64,000 nucleotides of DNA. Source: Streptomyces atratus. Its GTDB lineage: Bacteria > Actinomycetota > Actinomycetes > Streptomycetales > Streptomycetaceae. Of this stretch, positions 8,225 through 17,362 are shown piece after piece. The stretch's first letter is position 1, and every line of letters begins with the position of its first letter. A program made the position numbers and the translations under genes. Location: assembly GCF_014648655.1 (NCBI RefSeq), contig NZ_BMRN01000015.1, positions 63,273 through 127,272 of the forward strand, given 5' to 3'. The notes beneath the pieces are model-generated. The model had not been told where the DNA came from, did no database searches, and saw nothing but the letters and a program-made list of their open reading frames with translations.

Positions 8225-9451
8225 TCAGTCGCCGGCGCCGCGCGGCCCGCGCAGCATCGCGAAGGGGACGAGCGCACCGAGCAGCAGTACGCAGGCGAGC
8301 GCGACCCAGCCGGCCGTGCCGAGGGCTAGGACGACGCCGGTCATCAGCACCGGGCCCACGACTCGGTTGGCAACGGTGCGGCTGGTGTTGAACAGCACCA
8401 GGTAGGCGCTGCGCGCCCGCTCGGGTGCCAGGTCGAAGGAGAGGGTCCACGAGGCGCCGACCTGGAGCAGTTCGGCGAACGTCAGGAGGACGACGGCGGC
8501 ACCGAGCACCAGCAGTGCTTCCCGTGTTCCGAGGCCAGGGGCGGCGGCGAAGGCCAGGGTGCCGCAGCTGAGCAGCAGTGCCGCGGTCGCGTACGAGTAC
8601 CACGCCCGGCGCGTTGTGCTGTAGCAGCGGTTGAGCGGGTACTGAAGGACGATGCACAGCACGGTGTTGACGGCGTACAGGATTCCGACATAGCGCTCCG
8701 GTACGTCGGTCCCGGTGACGAGCCACAGGGGGAAGGCCACGTTGAGCACCGGCATCCAGAGCGACACCAGTGCGTTGTACGCGGTGAAGCCCAGCAGCCT
8801 TCGGTCCTTGAGCAGTTCCGCGACGCGGGCGCTCTCGACAGCGGTCGCGGCCTCCTCTCCCTGTGCGGTGGCGTACACCACGGCCACCACCACATAGGCG
8901 AGTGCGCCACCGATCAGCAGCGGCCGGAAGGCTCCGGGCGCTCCGGAACCCAGGGCGACTCCGGCGATCAGCCCGCCCAGACTGATGCCGAGGTTGACGA
9001 CGGTGCGCTGCACGGCCATCACCTTCGCGCGCAGGCTCTCGGGGGCTCGCGCACCGACGTACGACTGCACCAGTGGGGGCGAGGACTGCTCGGTGACGGC
9101 GATGACGGCGACCACGAGGAGAAAGCTCCACCAGCCGTCCACCCACAGATAGCCGACGGTGGCCAGGGCGCGCAACAGCATCACACCGATCAGCACCGGC
9201 TTCGGCCCGAAGCGTCCGGCCAGCCGGGCGATGGGCACGGCGGCGGCGATGGCGACGGCTCCGCCGATCGTCAGGCCGGTGCCGACGGATGACGTGCTGA
9301 GATGAGCGACCTTGACGAAGTAGATGGTCGAGACGGCGAGGAACAGTCCCGTTCCGGTCCACTCGATCAGCGTGGCGCCCTGGACCAGCGGCAGGAACTG
9401 CCGGTAGCCGGTGCCCGTCCGCCGCCGGTCAAGGGTGGTGCTCGTGCCCAT
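8225..9451 (-). CDS. MFS transporter, likely exporter of the peptide product
   Basis: A 408-residue protein with about twelve hydrophobic segments and short arginine-rich loops, including LAGRFGPKPVLIG, which resembles the MFS loop 2-3 motif. Its place between the sbnA-like and sbnB-like genes, two bases after the sbnA stop, suggests export of the cluster product and self-protection. The substrate cannot be read from sequence. The start is ATG at 9451 with a purine-rich stretch upstream; the longer open frame reaching 10078 lies inside sbnA and is a shadow. Confidence 0.92.
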   Translation of the reverse strand: MGTSTTLDRRRTGTGYRQFLPLVQGATLIEWTGTGLFLAVSTIYFVKVAHLSTSSVGTGLTIGGAVAIAAAVPIARLAGRFGPKPVLIGVMLLRALATVGYLWVDGWWSFLLVVAVIAVTEQSSPPLVQSYVGARAPESLRAKVMAVQRTVVNLGISLGGLIAGVALGSGAPGAFRPLLIGGALAYVVVAVVYATAQGEEAATAVESARVAELLKDRRLLGFTAYNALVSLWMPVLNVAFPLWLVTGTDVPERYVGILYAVNTVLCIVLQYPLNRCYSTTRRAWYSYATAALLLSCGTLAFAAAPGLGTREALLVLGAAVVLLTFAELLQVGASWTLSFDLAPERARSAYLVLFNTSRTVANRVVGPVLMTGVVLALGTAGWVALACVLLLGALVPFAMLRGPRGAGD

Positions 9452-9453
9452 GG

Positions 9454-10488
9454 TCAGTGCTCCTGGTGCTTTCGGTCGAAGAAGAGGCCTTCGCGGCGCA
9501 GTTGTTCCACGGCGGCCGTGATCTCCTTGACGATGCCCTGCTCGGTCGCCCAGTCGTCGCAGTAGAGGGTGTCGCGGTATTTGCCGCCGCCGTCGGCGGC
9601 CAGGCAGACCGCGAGCCGGTCGTCCATGCGGCCGTTCTCCAGGTCGGTCAGCAGCGCGCGTACGGCGCAGCCGCTGGATCCCCCGAGGACAAGTCCCACG
9701 TCCTCGGCGAGGATCCGGCAGACGGCGATCGCCTCGATGTCGTCGACGTGCACGGCACGGTCGTAGCCGTGCGACCCATGCAGGAAGGTGGACGGCCGAC
9801 TGGCTCCGATGCCCGGCAGCAGCCGGCGTCCGGCGCTGCCTGCGACGGCCAGCGAACCACGTACGTCCACGGCGACCGCGGCGACGTCGGGCCGGTGCCG
9901 GCGCAGATGTGCGCTGATGCCGGCGAGGGTGCCACCGGTGGAGACCGGCACGTACACCGCGCCGAGATCCAATCCCGCCTGCTCGGTGATCTCGGGTCCG
10001 GTGGTGCGGCGGTGGATGTCGGGCGAGGCCCAGTTCTCGTACTGGTTGGGCCAGCGGTACCCGGGGTTGCGGTCGCACAGCTCGCGCACCCTGCGCAGCC
10101 GGCTCAGCAGGTAGCCGCCCTGTCCGTCCGGTTCGTCGACGACGATCACCCGGGCGCCGCGTTCGGTCAGCGTGGTGCGGGTGGCGTGCGGGGTCTTGAG
10201 ATCGACCACCGCGAGGAAGACGCAGTCGATGGAGGGCAGCAGCCGGGCCAGGGCCAGGCCGAGATTGCCGGAGGTGGATTCCACCACCACCGCGCCCGGG
10301 GTGAGCGGTCGTTCGTCGTGCAGCGCCTGTAACAACCCCACGGCGCTGCGGTCCTTCACCGATCCGGTGGGGCCGTGTTCCTCAAGTTTCAGTCCCAGAC
10401 GCCGCACCCGGCCCCGGTGGGCGACGTCCAGGTGGAGTAAGGGAGTCTTGCGGAGGGCCCGTGCCAGGACGGGTTTGACACGCGGCAC
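9454..10488 (-). CDS. sbnA: SbnA-like N-(2-amino-2-carboxyethyl)-L-glutamate synthase
   Basis: A 344-residue fold-type II PLP enzyme of the cysteine synthase family. The PLP lysine is Lys45 in GPTGSVKDRSA, the substrate loop is ESTSGNLGLALA, and the phosphate-binding loop is VSTGGTLAG. SbnA condenses O-phospho-L-serine with L-glutamate. With the SbnB-like enzyme downstream it makes L-2,3-diaminopropionate. This is the first gene of the NRPS operon. The start is GTG at 10488, five bases after an AGGGGG ribosome-binding site. An ordinary cysteine synthase is less likely given the sbnB partner and the NRPS context. Confidence 0.9.
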   Translation of the reverse strand: MPRVKPVLARALRKTPLLHLDVAHRGRVRRLGLKLEEHGPTGSVKDRSAVGLLQALHDERPLTPGAVVVESTSGNLGLALARLLPSIDCVFLAVVDLKTPHATRTTLTERGARVIVVDEPDGQGGYLLSRLRRVRELCDRNPGYRWPNQYENWASPDIHRRTTGPEITEQAGLDLGAVYVPVSTGGTLAGISAHLRRHRPDVAAVAVDVRGSLAVAGSAGRRLLPGIGASRPSTFLHGSHGYDRAVHVDDIEAIAVCRILAEDVGLVLGGSSGCAVRALLTDLENGRMDDRLAVCLAADGGGKYRDTLYCDDWATEQGIVKEITAAVEQLRREGLFFDRKHQEH

Positions 10489-10975
10489 TGCTTCCCCCTG
10501 TGCGATGCGTCGTTGACCTTTTCCATGGTTCGACCGGTCTGCCCCGCTGCGCGCACTCCGACCTTAGGCATGCACCCCCCGGTGTCACCACGCCACTGCC
10601 CGGCGTGCTTGTCGCTCTTGGCCAGAACAGCGCTTGACGCCTCTTCGCGCTCCTCCGTTTCCCCGCTGAGGATCCCAGCGCCGACGGGAGGGACGGCTCA
10701 GTGGTCCGCCGCGCGCGGGGTACGGTCGGCAATTCGAAATGGCCGGTTCGGTACAACACCCGTCGGTGCTGCCGGACCCACACGACGAGAACCGTCCCGG
10801 CCCTGTGCCGGAAAGGTTCCGTCGCTGTGCGGTCGGAGCCCCACGTGGTGGCCCGGACTGCCGGACAGAGGCCGGCCGGGCCGCCGACATGGTCAGTGAA
10901 CTCCCGTGCCCTGCCACCGGATCCGGCGTGTGCTCGGCGGGCATGCCGTGGGATCCGGCGCAGGGTGGCGGGTCG
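10489..10975. other. 487-bp non-coding region between sbnA and hypE
   Basis: This stretch must hold the leftward promoter of the NRPS operon and the end of the leftward hyp operon. Short open frames here have no recognisable protein signature and are shadows or noise. No iron box of the DmdR/IdeR type (TTAGGTTAGGCTAACCTAA-like) was seen, so iron control of the peptide cluster is not supported. No strong hairpin was found by eye for the hyp operon end. Confidence 0.5.
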
Positions 10976-12097
10976 TCAGCAGATCCGCGGCAGTTGCTCC
11001 CCGACGGGCAGGTCGACCACCCGTGTACCGCCGAGCCCGGTGCGGGCCACCACCATGCCCGGGTGGGCATCCACCACCTCACCGATCACTGCCGCGTCCC
11101 CGCCCAGCGGGTGTGCACGCATCGCGTCCAGAACCGCATCGGCGTGTTCACGCGGTACGAACGCCACCAGTTTCCCCTCGTTGGCGACGTACATCGGATC
11201 GAGGCCCAGGATGGCGCAGGCATTGGCCACCGGCGGCGGGACAGGGACGTGTCGCTCCTGGATCACGACGCCGGTGCCCGACGCCGCCGCGATCTCGTTG
11301 AGGGATGCGGCGAGCCCGCCGCGGGTGGGGTCGCGCAGTACATGCAGATCCGGGGTGACCGCGAGCATGGCCTCCACGAGTCCTCCCAGAGCCGCGCAGT
11401 CGCTTTCGATCTCGACGCCGAACTCCAGTCCCTCGCGCACGCTCATGATCGCCACGCCGTGGACACCGATCGCCCCGCTGACGATCACGACGTCACCCGG
11501 GACGACACGCTGTGGACGCAGGTCGACGCCGGCCGGGATGAGGCCGATGCCGGCAGTGTTGATGAAGATGCCGTCGCCGTGACCGGCTTCGACCACCTTG
11601 GTGTCCCCCGTCGCCACCTCGACGCCCGCGTTCCGCGCGGCGGTGCCGAAGGCGTCGGCCACGCGCGCGACGACGGAGAGCTCGACGCCCTCCTCCAGGA
11701 TGAATCCGCAGGACAGATAAGCGGCACGCGCACCGCTCATGGCCAGATCGTTGAGGGTGCCGTTGACCGCGAGGTCGCCGATACTGCCACCGGGGAAGAA
11801 CAGCGGTCGCACCACGAACGAGTCGGTGGAGAAGGCCAGGCGGGCGCCGCCCAGCGACACCGTTGCCGAATCGCCCATCTGCGCGAGCACCTCACCTCCG
11901 AACGCGGGGGCGAAGATGTGCTGGACCAGCTCGGCGGAGAGCGCGCCGCCACCACCGTGGCCCATCACGATGCGCGGGTGATCCCGCAGCGGGGCCGGGC
12001 ACGTCCATGCCGTGGGATCGAGCGGCGGGATACCGGAGGGAGGCGTTGCCGAAGCGGTTACGTCACCGCGCGTGGGGGTCTCGACGGTCTCAGCCAA
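10976..12097 (-). CDS. hypE: hydrogenase maturation protein HypE
   Basis: A 373-residue member of the PurM/AIR-synthase-like family. HypE dehydrates a carbamoyl group on its C-terminal cysteine to a thiocyanate, the source of the cyanide ligands of the [NiFe] site. The required C-terminal cysteine is present (ends LPRIC), as are the MGHGGGG and STDSFVV nucleotide-site motifs. It partners with HypF, which carbamoylates it, and with the HypC-HypD complex. The start appears to be TTG at 12097, nine bases after GGAGG and overlapping the hypD stop by eight bases. It is the last gene of the hydrogenase locus. Confidence 0.96.
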   Translation of the reverse strand: MAETVETPTRGDVTASATPPSGIPPLDPTAWTCPAPLRDHPRIVMGHGGGGALSAELVQHIFAPAFGGEVLAQMGDSATVSLGGARLAFSTDSFVVRPLFFPGGSIGDLAVNGTLNDLAMSGARAAYLSCGFILEEGVELSVVARVADAFGTAARNAGVEVATGDTKVVEAGHGDGIFINTAGIGLIPAGVDLRPQRVVPGDVVIVSGAIGVHGVAIMSVREGLEFGVEIESDCAALGGLVEAMLAVTPDLHVLRDPTRGGLAASLNEIAAASGTGVVIQERHVPVPPPVANACAILGLDPMYVANEGKLVAFVPREHADAVLDAMRAHPLGGDAAVIGEVVDAHPGMVVARTGLGGTRVVDLPVGEQLPRIC

Positions 12098-13217
12098 CGG
12101 AGCTCGCCTCCACAGGTGCGGTCTTCTTCATGTCCAGCCGCCGGTAGAGGTAGTACGCGGCGCAGGCGCCCTCGCTGGAGACCATGGTCGCTCCGAGTGG
12201 GGTGCGAGGAGTGCAGATGGTGTCGAATGCCTCGCATTCATGGGGCTTCAGCAGCCCCTGCAGAACCTCTCCGCTGCGGCACTGAGCGGGCTCGCGGGTA
12301 TCGATACCGGTCACCGAGAAGCGGTATTCGGCGTCGTAGTCCCGATAGCGCGGGGAGAGCCGCCAGCCGCTGCCGGGGATGACACCGATGCCGCGCCAGG
12401 ACCGGTCGGTCACCTCGAAGACGTCCTCCAGCATGGCCAGAGCGGCGGGGTTTCCCTCTGGGCGCACTGCGCGCGGGTAGGCGTTGTCCACCGTGTGTTC
12501 ACCGCGTTCCAGCTGGGCCACGGTACGGCGCACGCCTTCCAGAATGTCCAGCGGTTCAAATCCTGTCACCACGATCGGGACGCCGAACCGTTCGGCCAGC
12601 TCGGGATACTCGCCCACGCCCATGACGCTGCACACATGTCCTGCGGCAAGGAATGCCTGCACCCGGCAGCTCGGCGACTGCATGATCGCCTCGATCGCCG
12701 GTGGCACCCGGACATGGGACACCAGCAGACTGAAGTTTCGGATGCCGAGCCTGCGCGCCTGATAAACCGTCATCGCGTTGGGAGGCGCGGTGGTTTCGAA
12801 GCCGATTCCGAAGAACACGACCTCCCGATCCGGGTTCTGCTGGGCAATCCTCAGCGCGTCGAGCGGGGAGTAGACGACCCGTACGTCGCCGCCCTCGCTG
12901 CGGACCCGGAACAGGTCCCGGCCGGTGCCGGGGACGCGGAGCATGTCACCGAAGGAACAGAAGATCACCTCCGGGCGGGATGCGATCTCCAGCGCCTTGT
13001 CGATGACCTCCAGCGGGGTGACACACACCGGGCAGCCCGGCCCATGGATCAATTCGACCTGGTCCGGCAGCAGTTGGTCGATGCCATGCCGGATGATGGT
13101 GTGGGTCTGCCCGCCACAGACCTCCATCAGCGCCCACGGCCTGGTCACGGTGGCGCGGATCTCGTCGAGCAGCCGCCGGGCCAGTGCGGGGTCCTGGAAT
13201 TCGTCGATGTACTTCAC
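12090..13217 (-). CDS. hypD: hydrogenase maturation protein HypD
   Basis: A 375-residue iron-sulfur scaffold on which, together with HypC, the Fe(CN)2CO unit is assembled. It has the HypD signatures MEVCGGQTHT near the N-terminus, GPGCPVCVTP, and GFETTAPP, with several conserved cysteines and a C-terminal region holding the [4Fe-4S] ligands (REPAQCRSGEVLQG and the ACAAYYLYRR end). The start is GTG at 13217, which overlaps the hypC stop (GTGA), so translation is coupled to HypC, its physical partner. Confidence 0.97.
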   Translation of the reverse strand: MKYIDEFQDPALARRLLDEIRATVTRPWALMEVCGGQTHTIIRHGIDQLLPDQVELIHGPGCPVCVTPLEVIDKALEIASRPEVIFCSFGDMLRVPGTGRDLFRVRSEGGDVRVVYSPLDALRIAQQNPDREVVFFGIGFETTAPPNAMTVYQARRLGIRNFSLLVSHVRVPPAIEAIMQSPSCRVQAFLAAGHVCSVMGVGEYPELAERFGVPIVVTGFEPLDILEGVRRTVAQLERGEHTVDNAYPRAVRPEGNPAALAMLEDVFEVTDRSWRGIGVIPGSGWRLSPRYRDYDAEYRFSVTGIDTREPAQCRSGEVLQGLLKPHECEAFDTICTPRTPLGATMVSSEGACAAYYLYRRLDMKKTAPVEASSVG

Positions 13218-13534
13218 CGCTGCGCCTCCTGGGCTGCTTCACCGGAACCGGGCAGCGGCAGCCCGCCCGCCTCTGCCGCCATTTCCCACGGGTCGCCGAA
13301 CTCTTCCTGAAGCATGCCAAGTTGGGCGAACAGCTCCAGTGTCTGCCGGGCCGAATCCTCGTCCAGTTTCTGCAGGGCGAACCCCACGTGGACGATGGCG
13401 TACTCGCCGACCTGAAGGTCCGGCAGGTACTCCAGACATGCTTCCTTGACCACTCCGCCGAAATCGACGGTGGCCATGCGGGTGCCGTCCCGTTCCTCGA
13501 TTTCCAGTACTCTGCCGGGCACCGCCAGGCACAT
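13214..13534 (-). CDS. hypC: hydrogenase maturation chaperone HypC
   Basis: A 106-residue HypC/HupF protein beginning MCLAVPGRV. Cys2, exposed after Met removal, carries the iron and binds both HypD and the large-subunit precursor. The OB-like core (ATVDFGGVVKEACLEYLPD, then VGEYAIVHVGFALQKLDE) is complete; the C-terminal tail of about 30 residues is longer than in E. coli HypC. The ATG at 13534 follows AAGGAG by five bases. Its stop is shared with the hypD start. Confidence 0.96.
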   Translation of the reverse strand: MCLAVPGRVLEIEERDGTRMATVDFGGVVKEACLEYLPDLQVGEYAIVHVGFALQKLDEDSARQTLELFAQLGMLQEEFGDPWEMAAEAGGLPLPGSGEAAQEAQR

Positions 13535-13587
13535 GACTTCTCCTTGCTGTGGTTGATCCGCCTGCCCGGTCCTGCCGGGACACGCCG

Positions 13588-16026
13588 TCAGTGGATGGCC
13601 GCACTCCCCTGCGCCGCGCCGATGCAGCCATCAAGTGTTCGGGCGGCGCGGGTTCGGGCGGCCACCATCACCTGCCCCAGTGCCAGCCCTCCGTCGTTCG
13701 GGGGGACCTGGTGGTGCAGCAGGACGGTGAAGTCGTGTCCGCGAAGCGTCCGGGCGCAGGCCGAGGAGAGCCGGGTGTTGGCGAACACTCCGCCGGTCAG
13801 GGCAACGGTGTCCAGGCCGTACCGCTCACGCGCCAGGACGCAGGTGCTGCGCACGAGGGCGGTGACCGACTCGTGGAAGCGTGCCGCGATGACGCCCGGC
13901 GCAGTACCCGCGCGCACGTCCTCCACCACCGCCGACAGTACGGGCGCGGGGTCGGCGATCAGCGCGCCCCCGCTGTCCGGTGCGGGAGAGCGCAGCGCAA
14001 AACCGTATCCCGCGCAGTCGCCCTCGGCCGCCCGGAGCGCGGCGGTTTCGAGTTCGACGGCAGCCTGGGCCTCGTATCCGGACCGGTGACAGATACCGGC
14101 GAGGGAGGAGACGGCGTCGAACAGCCGACCCATGCTGGAGGTGGGGACACAGTTGAGATTCCGTTCCAACTGCCTTGACAGTACGTCCAGTTCGTCGGAC
14201 GGGCAGGCCACGGTGCACGGCAGGTCCTGCGCCCAGCCGATTCCTGCCGCGTGCAGATGTGCCAGGGCCATGCGGTAGGGACGCCGTACGGCGGCGTCGC
14301 CGCCCGGCAGAGGGACGTACGCGAGATGCCCGAACCGGTGGTAACCGTCGTAGTCCGCCAGCAGGATCTCTCCGCCCCACACGGCTCCGTCGTCGCCGTA
14401 GCCGGTGCCGTCGAACGCGACGCCGATCACCCGCCGGCTGCCGTCCAGGCCGTTTTCGGCCATTGCGGAGGCGATGTGTGCGTGATGGTGCTGTACGCGT
14501 ACCAGCTGCCGTTCACCGGCCAGACGGCGGGTCAGCTGTCCCGAGCGGTATCCGGGATGTCTGTCGACGGCCAGGACTGCGGGTCGCACCCCGGTGATGG
14601 TCTCCAACTGCTGTCCGGCGTCCTCGAAGGCATGTTGTGTGGCGAGGTCGTCCATGTCACCGATATGGGCGGACAGCCAGGCTCTGCGCCCCTCCGCCAG
14701 GCACAGGGTGTTTTTGAGGTCGCCGCCCGCAGCGAGGATCGCCGGTACCGGGAGAGGCAGTTCGACGGGCCGGGGGGCGTAACCGCGTGAGCGGCGGACA
14801 GTCAGCAGTTCCCCGTCGCAGACGCGTACGACGGAGTCGTCGCACGGTACCTGGATCGGGCGGTCGTGGGTCAGCCAGGCATCGGTCAGACGGGCGAGCC
14901 GGTCCAGCGCCTCGGCGTCGTCGGTGACGATCGGCTCCCCGGCCACGTTGCCGCTCGTCATGACGAGAAGGCGTGGCCCGGCCGGGTCGCCGGGCAGGCC
15001 GAGGAGCAAGTGGTGCAGGGGGGTGTAGGCAAGCATGACGCCGAGATCGGGGCTGCCCGGGGCGACGTTGTCCGACGGTGCCGGGGTGTCCGGCCCGGGG
15101 AGGGCGCGGCGGCGGCGCCTCAGCAGGACGATCGGCCGGACGGCGCCGGTGAGCAGCGCCCGCTCCTGCGCACCGACATGGACGAGGTGTTCGATGTCGC
15201 CGATGTCGCGGGCCATCAGGGCGAACGGCTTGTCTCCACGGGCCTTGCGGCGGCGGAGTGCGGCCACGGCCCCGGCGTTGGTCGCATCGCACGCGAGGTG
15301 GTATCCGCCGAGCCCCTTGACGGCGAGGATCGCTCCGCCGGTCAGGAGTCTGCGGGCCTCGGCGACCGGGTCCGCTGCGGTGATACGTCGTGGGGCCTTG
15401 CCCGGGTCCGGGTACGCCACCAGCAGATCGAGGCGCGGCCCGCATCGGTGACAGGCGACCGGCTGGGCGTGGAAGCGGCGGTCTGCGGGGTCTGCGTACT
15501 CGCGGGCGCAGTCGGGGCACATGGGGAAGCGGGCCATGGTGGTGTGTGCGCGGTCGTACGGCAGATCCATGACGATGGTGAACCGCGGCCCACAGTTGGT
15601 GCAGGTGATGAAGGGATGCCGGTGGCGCCGGTCCGCGGGGTCGGCCAGCTCGGCGAGACAGTCGGCGCAGGTGGCCACGTCCGGGGGGACCAGCGTGCGG
15701 GAAGGTCCGCCGGTCCGGGAGGCGACGATGGTGAATCCGGCACCGCCCTCGGCGGGGACTTCCCGGTGCTCGACGGAATCGAGGACGGCCATGGGCGGTG
15801 CGTTCGCGACGATCCCTTCGCAGAACAGGGCCACGGCAGCAGGTGAGCCCTCGACTTCCGCGACGACGCCCTCGGGGGTGTTGGTGACGTGTCCCGCCAG
15901 GCCCATCGCGAGGGCGCGCGTGTACAAGTAGGGCCGGAACCCGACGCCTTGGACGACGCCCCGGACGGTGACCCGGCGACGTTGCGCCGGCTCACCCATG
16001 AGCGGGCCGGACCGTTGGGCCGTCAC
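13588..16026 (-). CDS. hypF: carbamoyltransferase HypF
   Basis: An 812-residue multidomain protein. It has an acylphosphatase-like domain (about 17-105, GVVQGVGFRPYLY), two zinc-finger pairs (CADCLAEL, CTNCGPRF, CPDCAREY, CHRCGPRL), a YrdC-like domain (about 205-400) and a Kae1-like carbamoyltransferase domain with HHHAH near 525. It turns carbamoyl phosphate and ATP into a carbamoyl group for the HypE cysteine. The GTG at 16026 overlaps the hypB stop (GTGA). An internal ATG ten codons in is an alternative start, but the overlap favours the GTG. Confidence 0.96.
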   Translation of the reverse strand: MTAQRSGPLMGEPAQRRRVTVRGVVQGVGFRPYLYTRALAMGLAGHVTNTPEGVVAEVEGSPAAVALFCEGIVANAPPMAVLDSVEHREVPAEGGAGFTIVASRTGGPSRTLVPPDVATCADCLAELADPADRRHRHPFITCTNCGPRFTIVMDLPYDRAHTTMARFPMCPDCAREYADPADRRFHAQPVACHRCGPRLDLLVAYPDPGKAPRRITAADPVAEARRLLTGGAILAVKGLGGYHLACDATNAGAVAALRRRKARGDKPFALMARDIGDIEHLVHVGAQERALLTGAVRPIVLLRRRRRALPGPDTPAPSDNVAPGSPDLGVMLAYTPLHHLLLGLPGDPAGPRLLVMTSGNVAGEPIVTDDAEALDRLARLTDAWLTHDRPIQVPCDDSVVRVCDGELLTVRRSRGYAPRPVELPLPVPAILAAGGDLKNTLCLAEGRRAWLSAHIGDMDDLATQHAFEDAGQQLETITGVRPAVLAVDRHPGYRSGQLTRRLAGERQLVRVQHHHAHIASAMAENGLDGSRRVIGVAFDGTGYGDDGAVWGGEILLADYDGYHRFGHLAYVPLPGGDAAVRRPYRMALAHLHAAGIGWAQDLPCTVACPSDELDVLSRQLERNLNCVPTSSMGRLFDAVSSLAGICHRSGYEAQAAVELETAALRAAEGDCAGYGFALRSPAPDSGGALIADPAPVLSAVVEDVRAGTAPGVIAARFHESVTALVRSTCVLARERYGLDTVALTGGVFANTRLSSACARTLRGHDFTVLLHHQVPPNDGGLALGQVMVAARTRAARTLDGCIGAAQGSAAIH

Positions 16027-16844
16027 CCGCGGGTCTGCGCCATGGCGCCGGACGCATCCGTCGCAGCTCCTGGCTCGCCCCGACCGGCATGCGTATGGAG
16101 GTGGTCGTGAGAGGTCTCGCCGGGTTCTGCGTGTGTGTGAGTGTGCGTGGAGTGGTGCTGCTGGGCCATGACGGGCCGGTGGACCGGGGCTCCGTTCGCG
16201 GCGTCCAGCGCCCGTTCGAGGAGCGCCCCGACGCCGTCACCGCGCCGGGCAGAGGTGAGAAGCACCTCCACACCGGGATTGACCTGCTCGACGTTGGCGC
16301 GGAACGCGTCCTCGTCGAAGGCCGCGGCCTCGGCGATGTCCGTCTTGGTGACGAGCACCAGGTGCGCCAGCCCAAAGGCGGTGGGGTATTTCAGCGGCTT
16401 GTCCTCGCCCTCGGTGACCGAGGCGAGGACGACCCTCAGAGTTTCGCCGAGATCGTACGAGGCCGGGCAGACCAGGTTGCCGACGTTCTCCACGAAGAGG
16501 AGCCGGGTGTCCTCGGGCAGCCACCCGTCGAGGTGTCCGCCCAGCATCCGTGCCTCCAGATGACAGAGGCCGTCGGTGAGCACCTGCTTGACCGGGGCTC
16601 CGGAGCGGGCCAGGCGCATGGCGTCGTTCTCGGTGGCCAGGTCGGCAGTCAGCGCCGCGACAGGGACGCCCGTCTCACGGGCCAGGACCAATTCGCGTTC
16701 GAGCAGTGCTGTCTTCCCACTGCCCGGGCTGGAGAGCAGATTGACGACCGCGGTGCCGCGGGCGGCCAGTTCGGTGCGCAGGTGGTGCGCTGTCGTGTCA
16801 TTCTTCGCGAGTACCGCCTGCTGCAGATCGACCACACGGCACAT
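16023..16844 (-). CDS. hypB: hydrogenase nickel-incorporation GTPase HypB with C-terminal His tail
   Basis: A 273-residue GTPase that, with HypA, delivers nickel to the hydrogenase large subunit. The P-loop is SSPGSGKT (38-45), followed by ADLATENDA, the metal-site region GxLCHLEA, the VENVGNLVCP motif and VTKTDI for guanine. HypB proteins with nickel storage carry their histidine stretch at the N-terminus; here the histidines are at the C-terminus (HHSTHTHTHAEPGETSHDH, then LHTHAGR). Codons CAC/CAT alternate there over about 60 bases, which gives the DNA a repetitive look. It follows hypA by three bases. Confidence 0.95.
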   Translation of the reverse strand: MCRVVDLQQAVLAKNDTTAHHLRTELAARGTAVVNLLSSPGSGKTALLERELVLARETGVPVAALTADLATENDAMRLARSGAPVKQVLTDGLCHLEARMLGGHLDGWLPEDTRLLFVENVGNLVCPASYDLGETLRVVLASVTEGEDKPLKYPTAFGLAHLVLVTKTDIAEAAAFDEDAFRANVEQVNPGVEVLLTSARRGDGVGALLERALDAANGAPVHRPVMAQQHHSTHTHTHAEPGETSHDHLHTHAGRGEPGAATDASGAMAQTRG

Positions 16845-16847
16845 GGT

Positions 16848-17240
16848 TCAGCGCTCCTCGGAAATCGGTTCACGGGTACGTCTCTGCGCAGGTCCTTCGT
16901 CCCAGTGGACGTCGGCGATCTGCAGTTCGCGGCCCGAGAGCAGCTCCGCGGTGGCCTCGCCGCACAAGGGGCAGCACAGCTGCGGAGGCATTCCGACCGC
17001 CCATTCGTCCGCACAGGGCGCGCAGCGTGCTGTCGCCCGTACGGAGTCGACCACCAGCTCCGCACCTTCCAGAACGGTCCCGTCGCAGGCCAGTTCGAAA
17101 CAGAAGGACAGTGCGTCGGGGACCACTCCGGCCAGCTCGCCGACCTGGAGCCGGACGGATGTGACGGCGACGGCGCCGCCGGCTCGGGCTGCTTCTTCCA
17201 CCTGGCCGACGACGGCCATGGCGATGGACATCTCGTGCAT
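16848..17240 (-). CDS. hypA: hydrogenase nickel-incorporation protein HypA
   Basis: A 130-residue HypA/HybF protein starting MHEMSIAM; His2 is the family's nickel ligand. The zinc site is present as CAPCADEW and CCPLCG. It acts as the nickel metallochaperone with HypB, encoded next. The start at ATG 17240 is fixed by the need for MHE at the N-terminus; a longer frame to 17372 adds 44 residues without family similarity and is rejected. Confidence 0.96.
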   Translation of the reverse strand: MHEMSIAMAVVGQVEEAARAGGAVAVTSVRLQVGELAGVVPDALSFCFELACDGTVLEGAELVVDSVRATARCAPCADEWAVGMPPQLCCPLCGEATAELLSGRELQIADVHWDEGPAQRRTREPISEER

Positions 17241-17362
17241 GGGTCTCCGTCCTGCCCACGTCATTACACCGGGGGATTGCGGCCGCAGCCGGGCTGGCTC
17301 GCCGACGCCGGACACTACGTACGCCATTCGGTGCAGCCCGGACCTGACGGATCGGGGTGCCC

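Noticed and set aside
8225..10078. A 617-codon version of the MFS transporter
   Set aside because: The extra N-terminus is the wrong frame of the sbnA gene; the transporter starts at 9451.
10489..10975. Iron-regulated promoter for the NRPS cluster (siderophore hypothesis)
   Set aside because: sbnA/sbnB-like genes suggest a siderophore, but I saw no DmdR/IdeR-like box, no siderophore uptake genes and no hydroxamate or catechol enzymes in the visible part.
16080..16160. Short repeat-rich DNA (GTGTGTGTGAGTGTGCGTGGAG-like)
   Set aside because: It is the codon pattern of the His-rich HypB tail, not an independent microsatellite or regulatory repeat.
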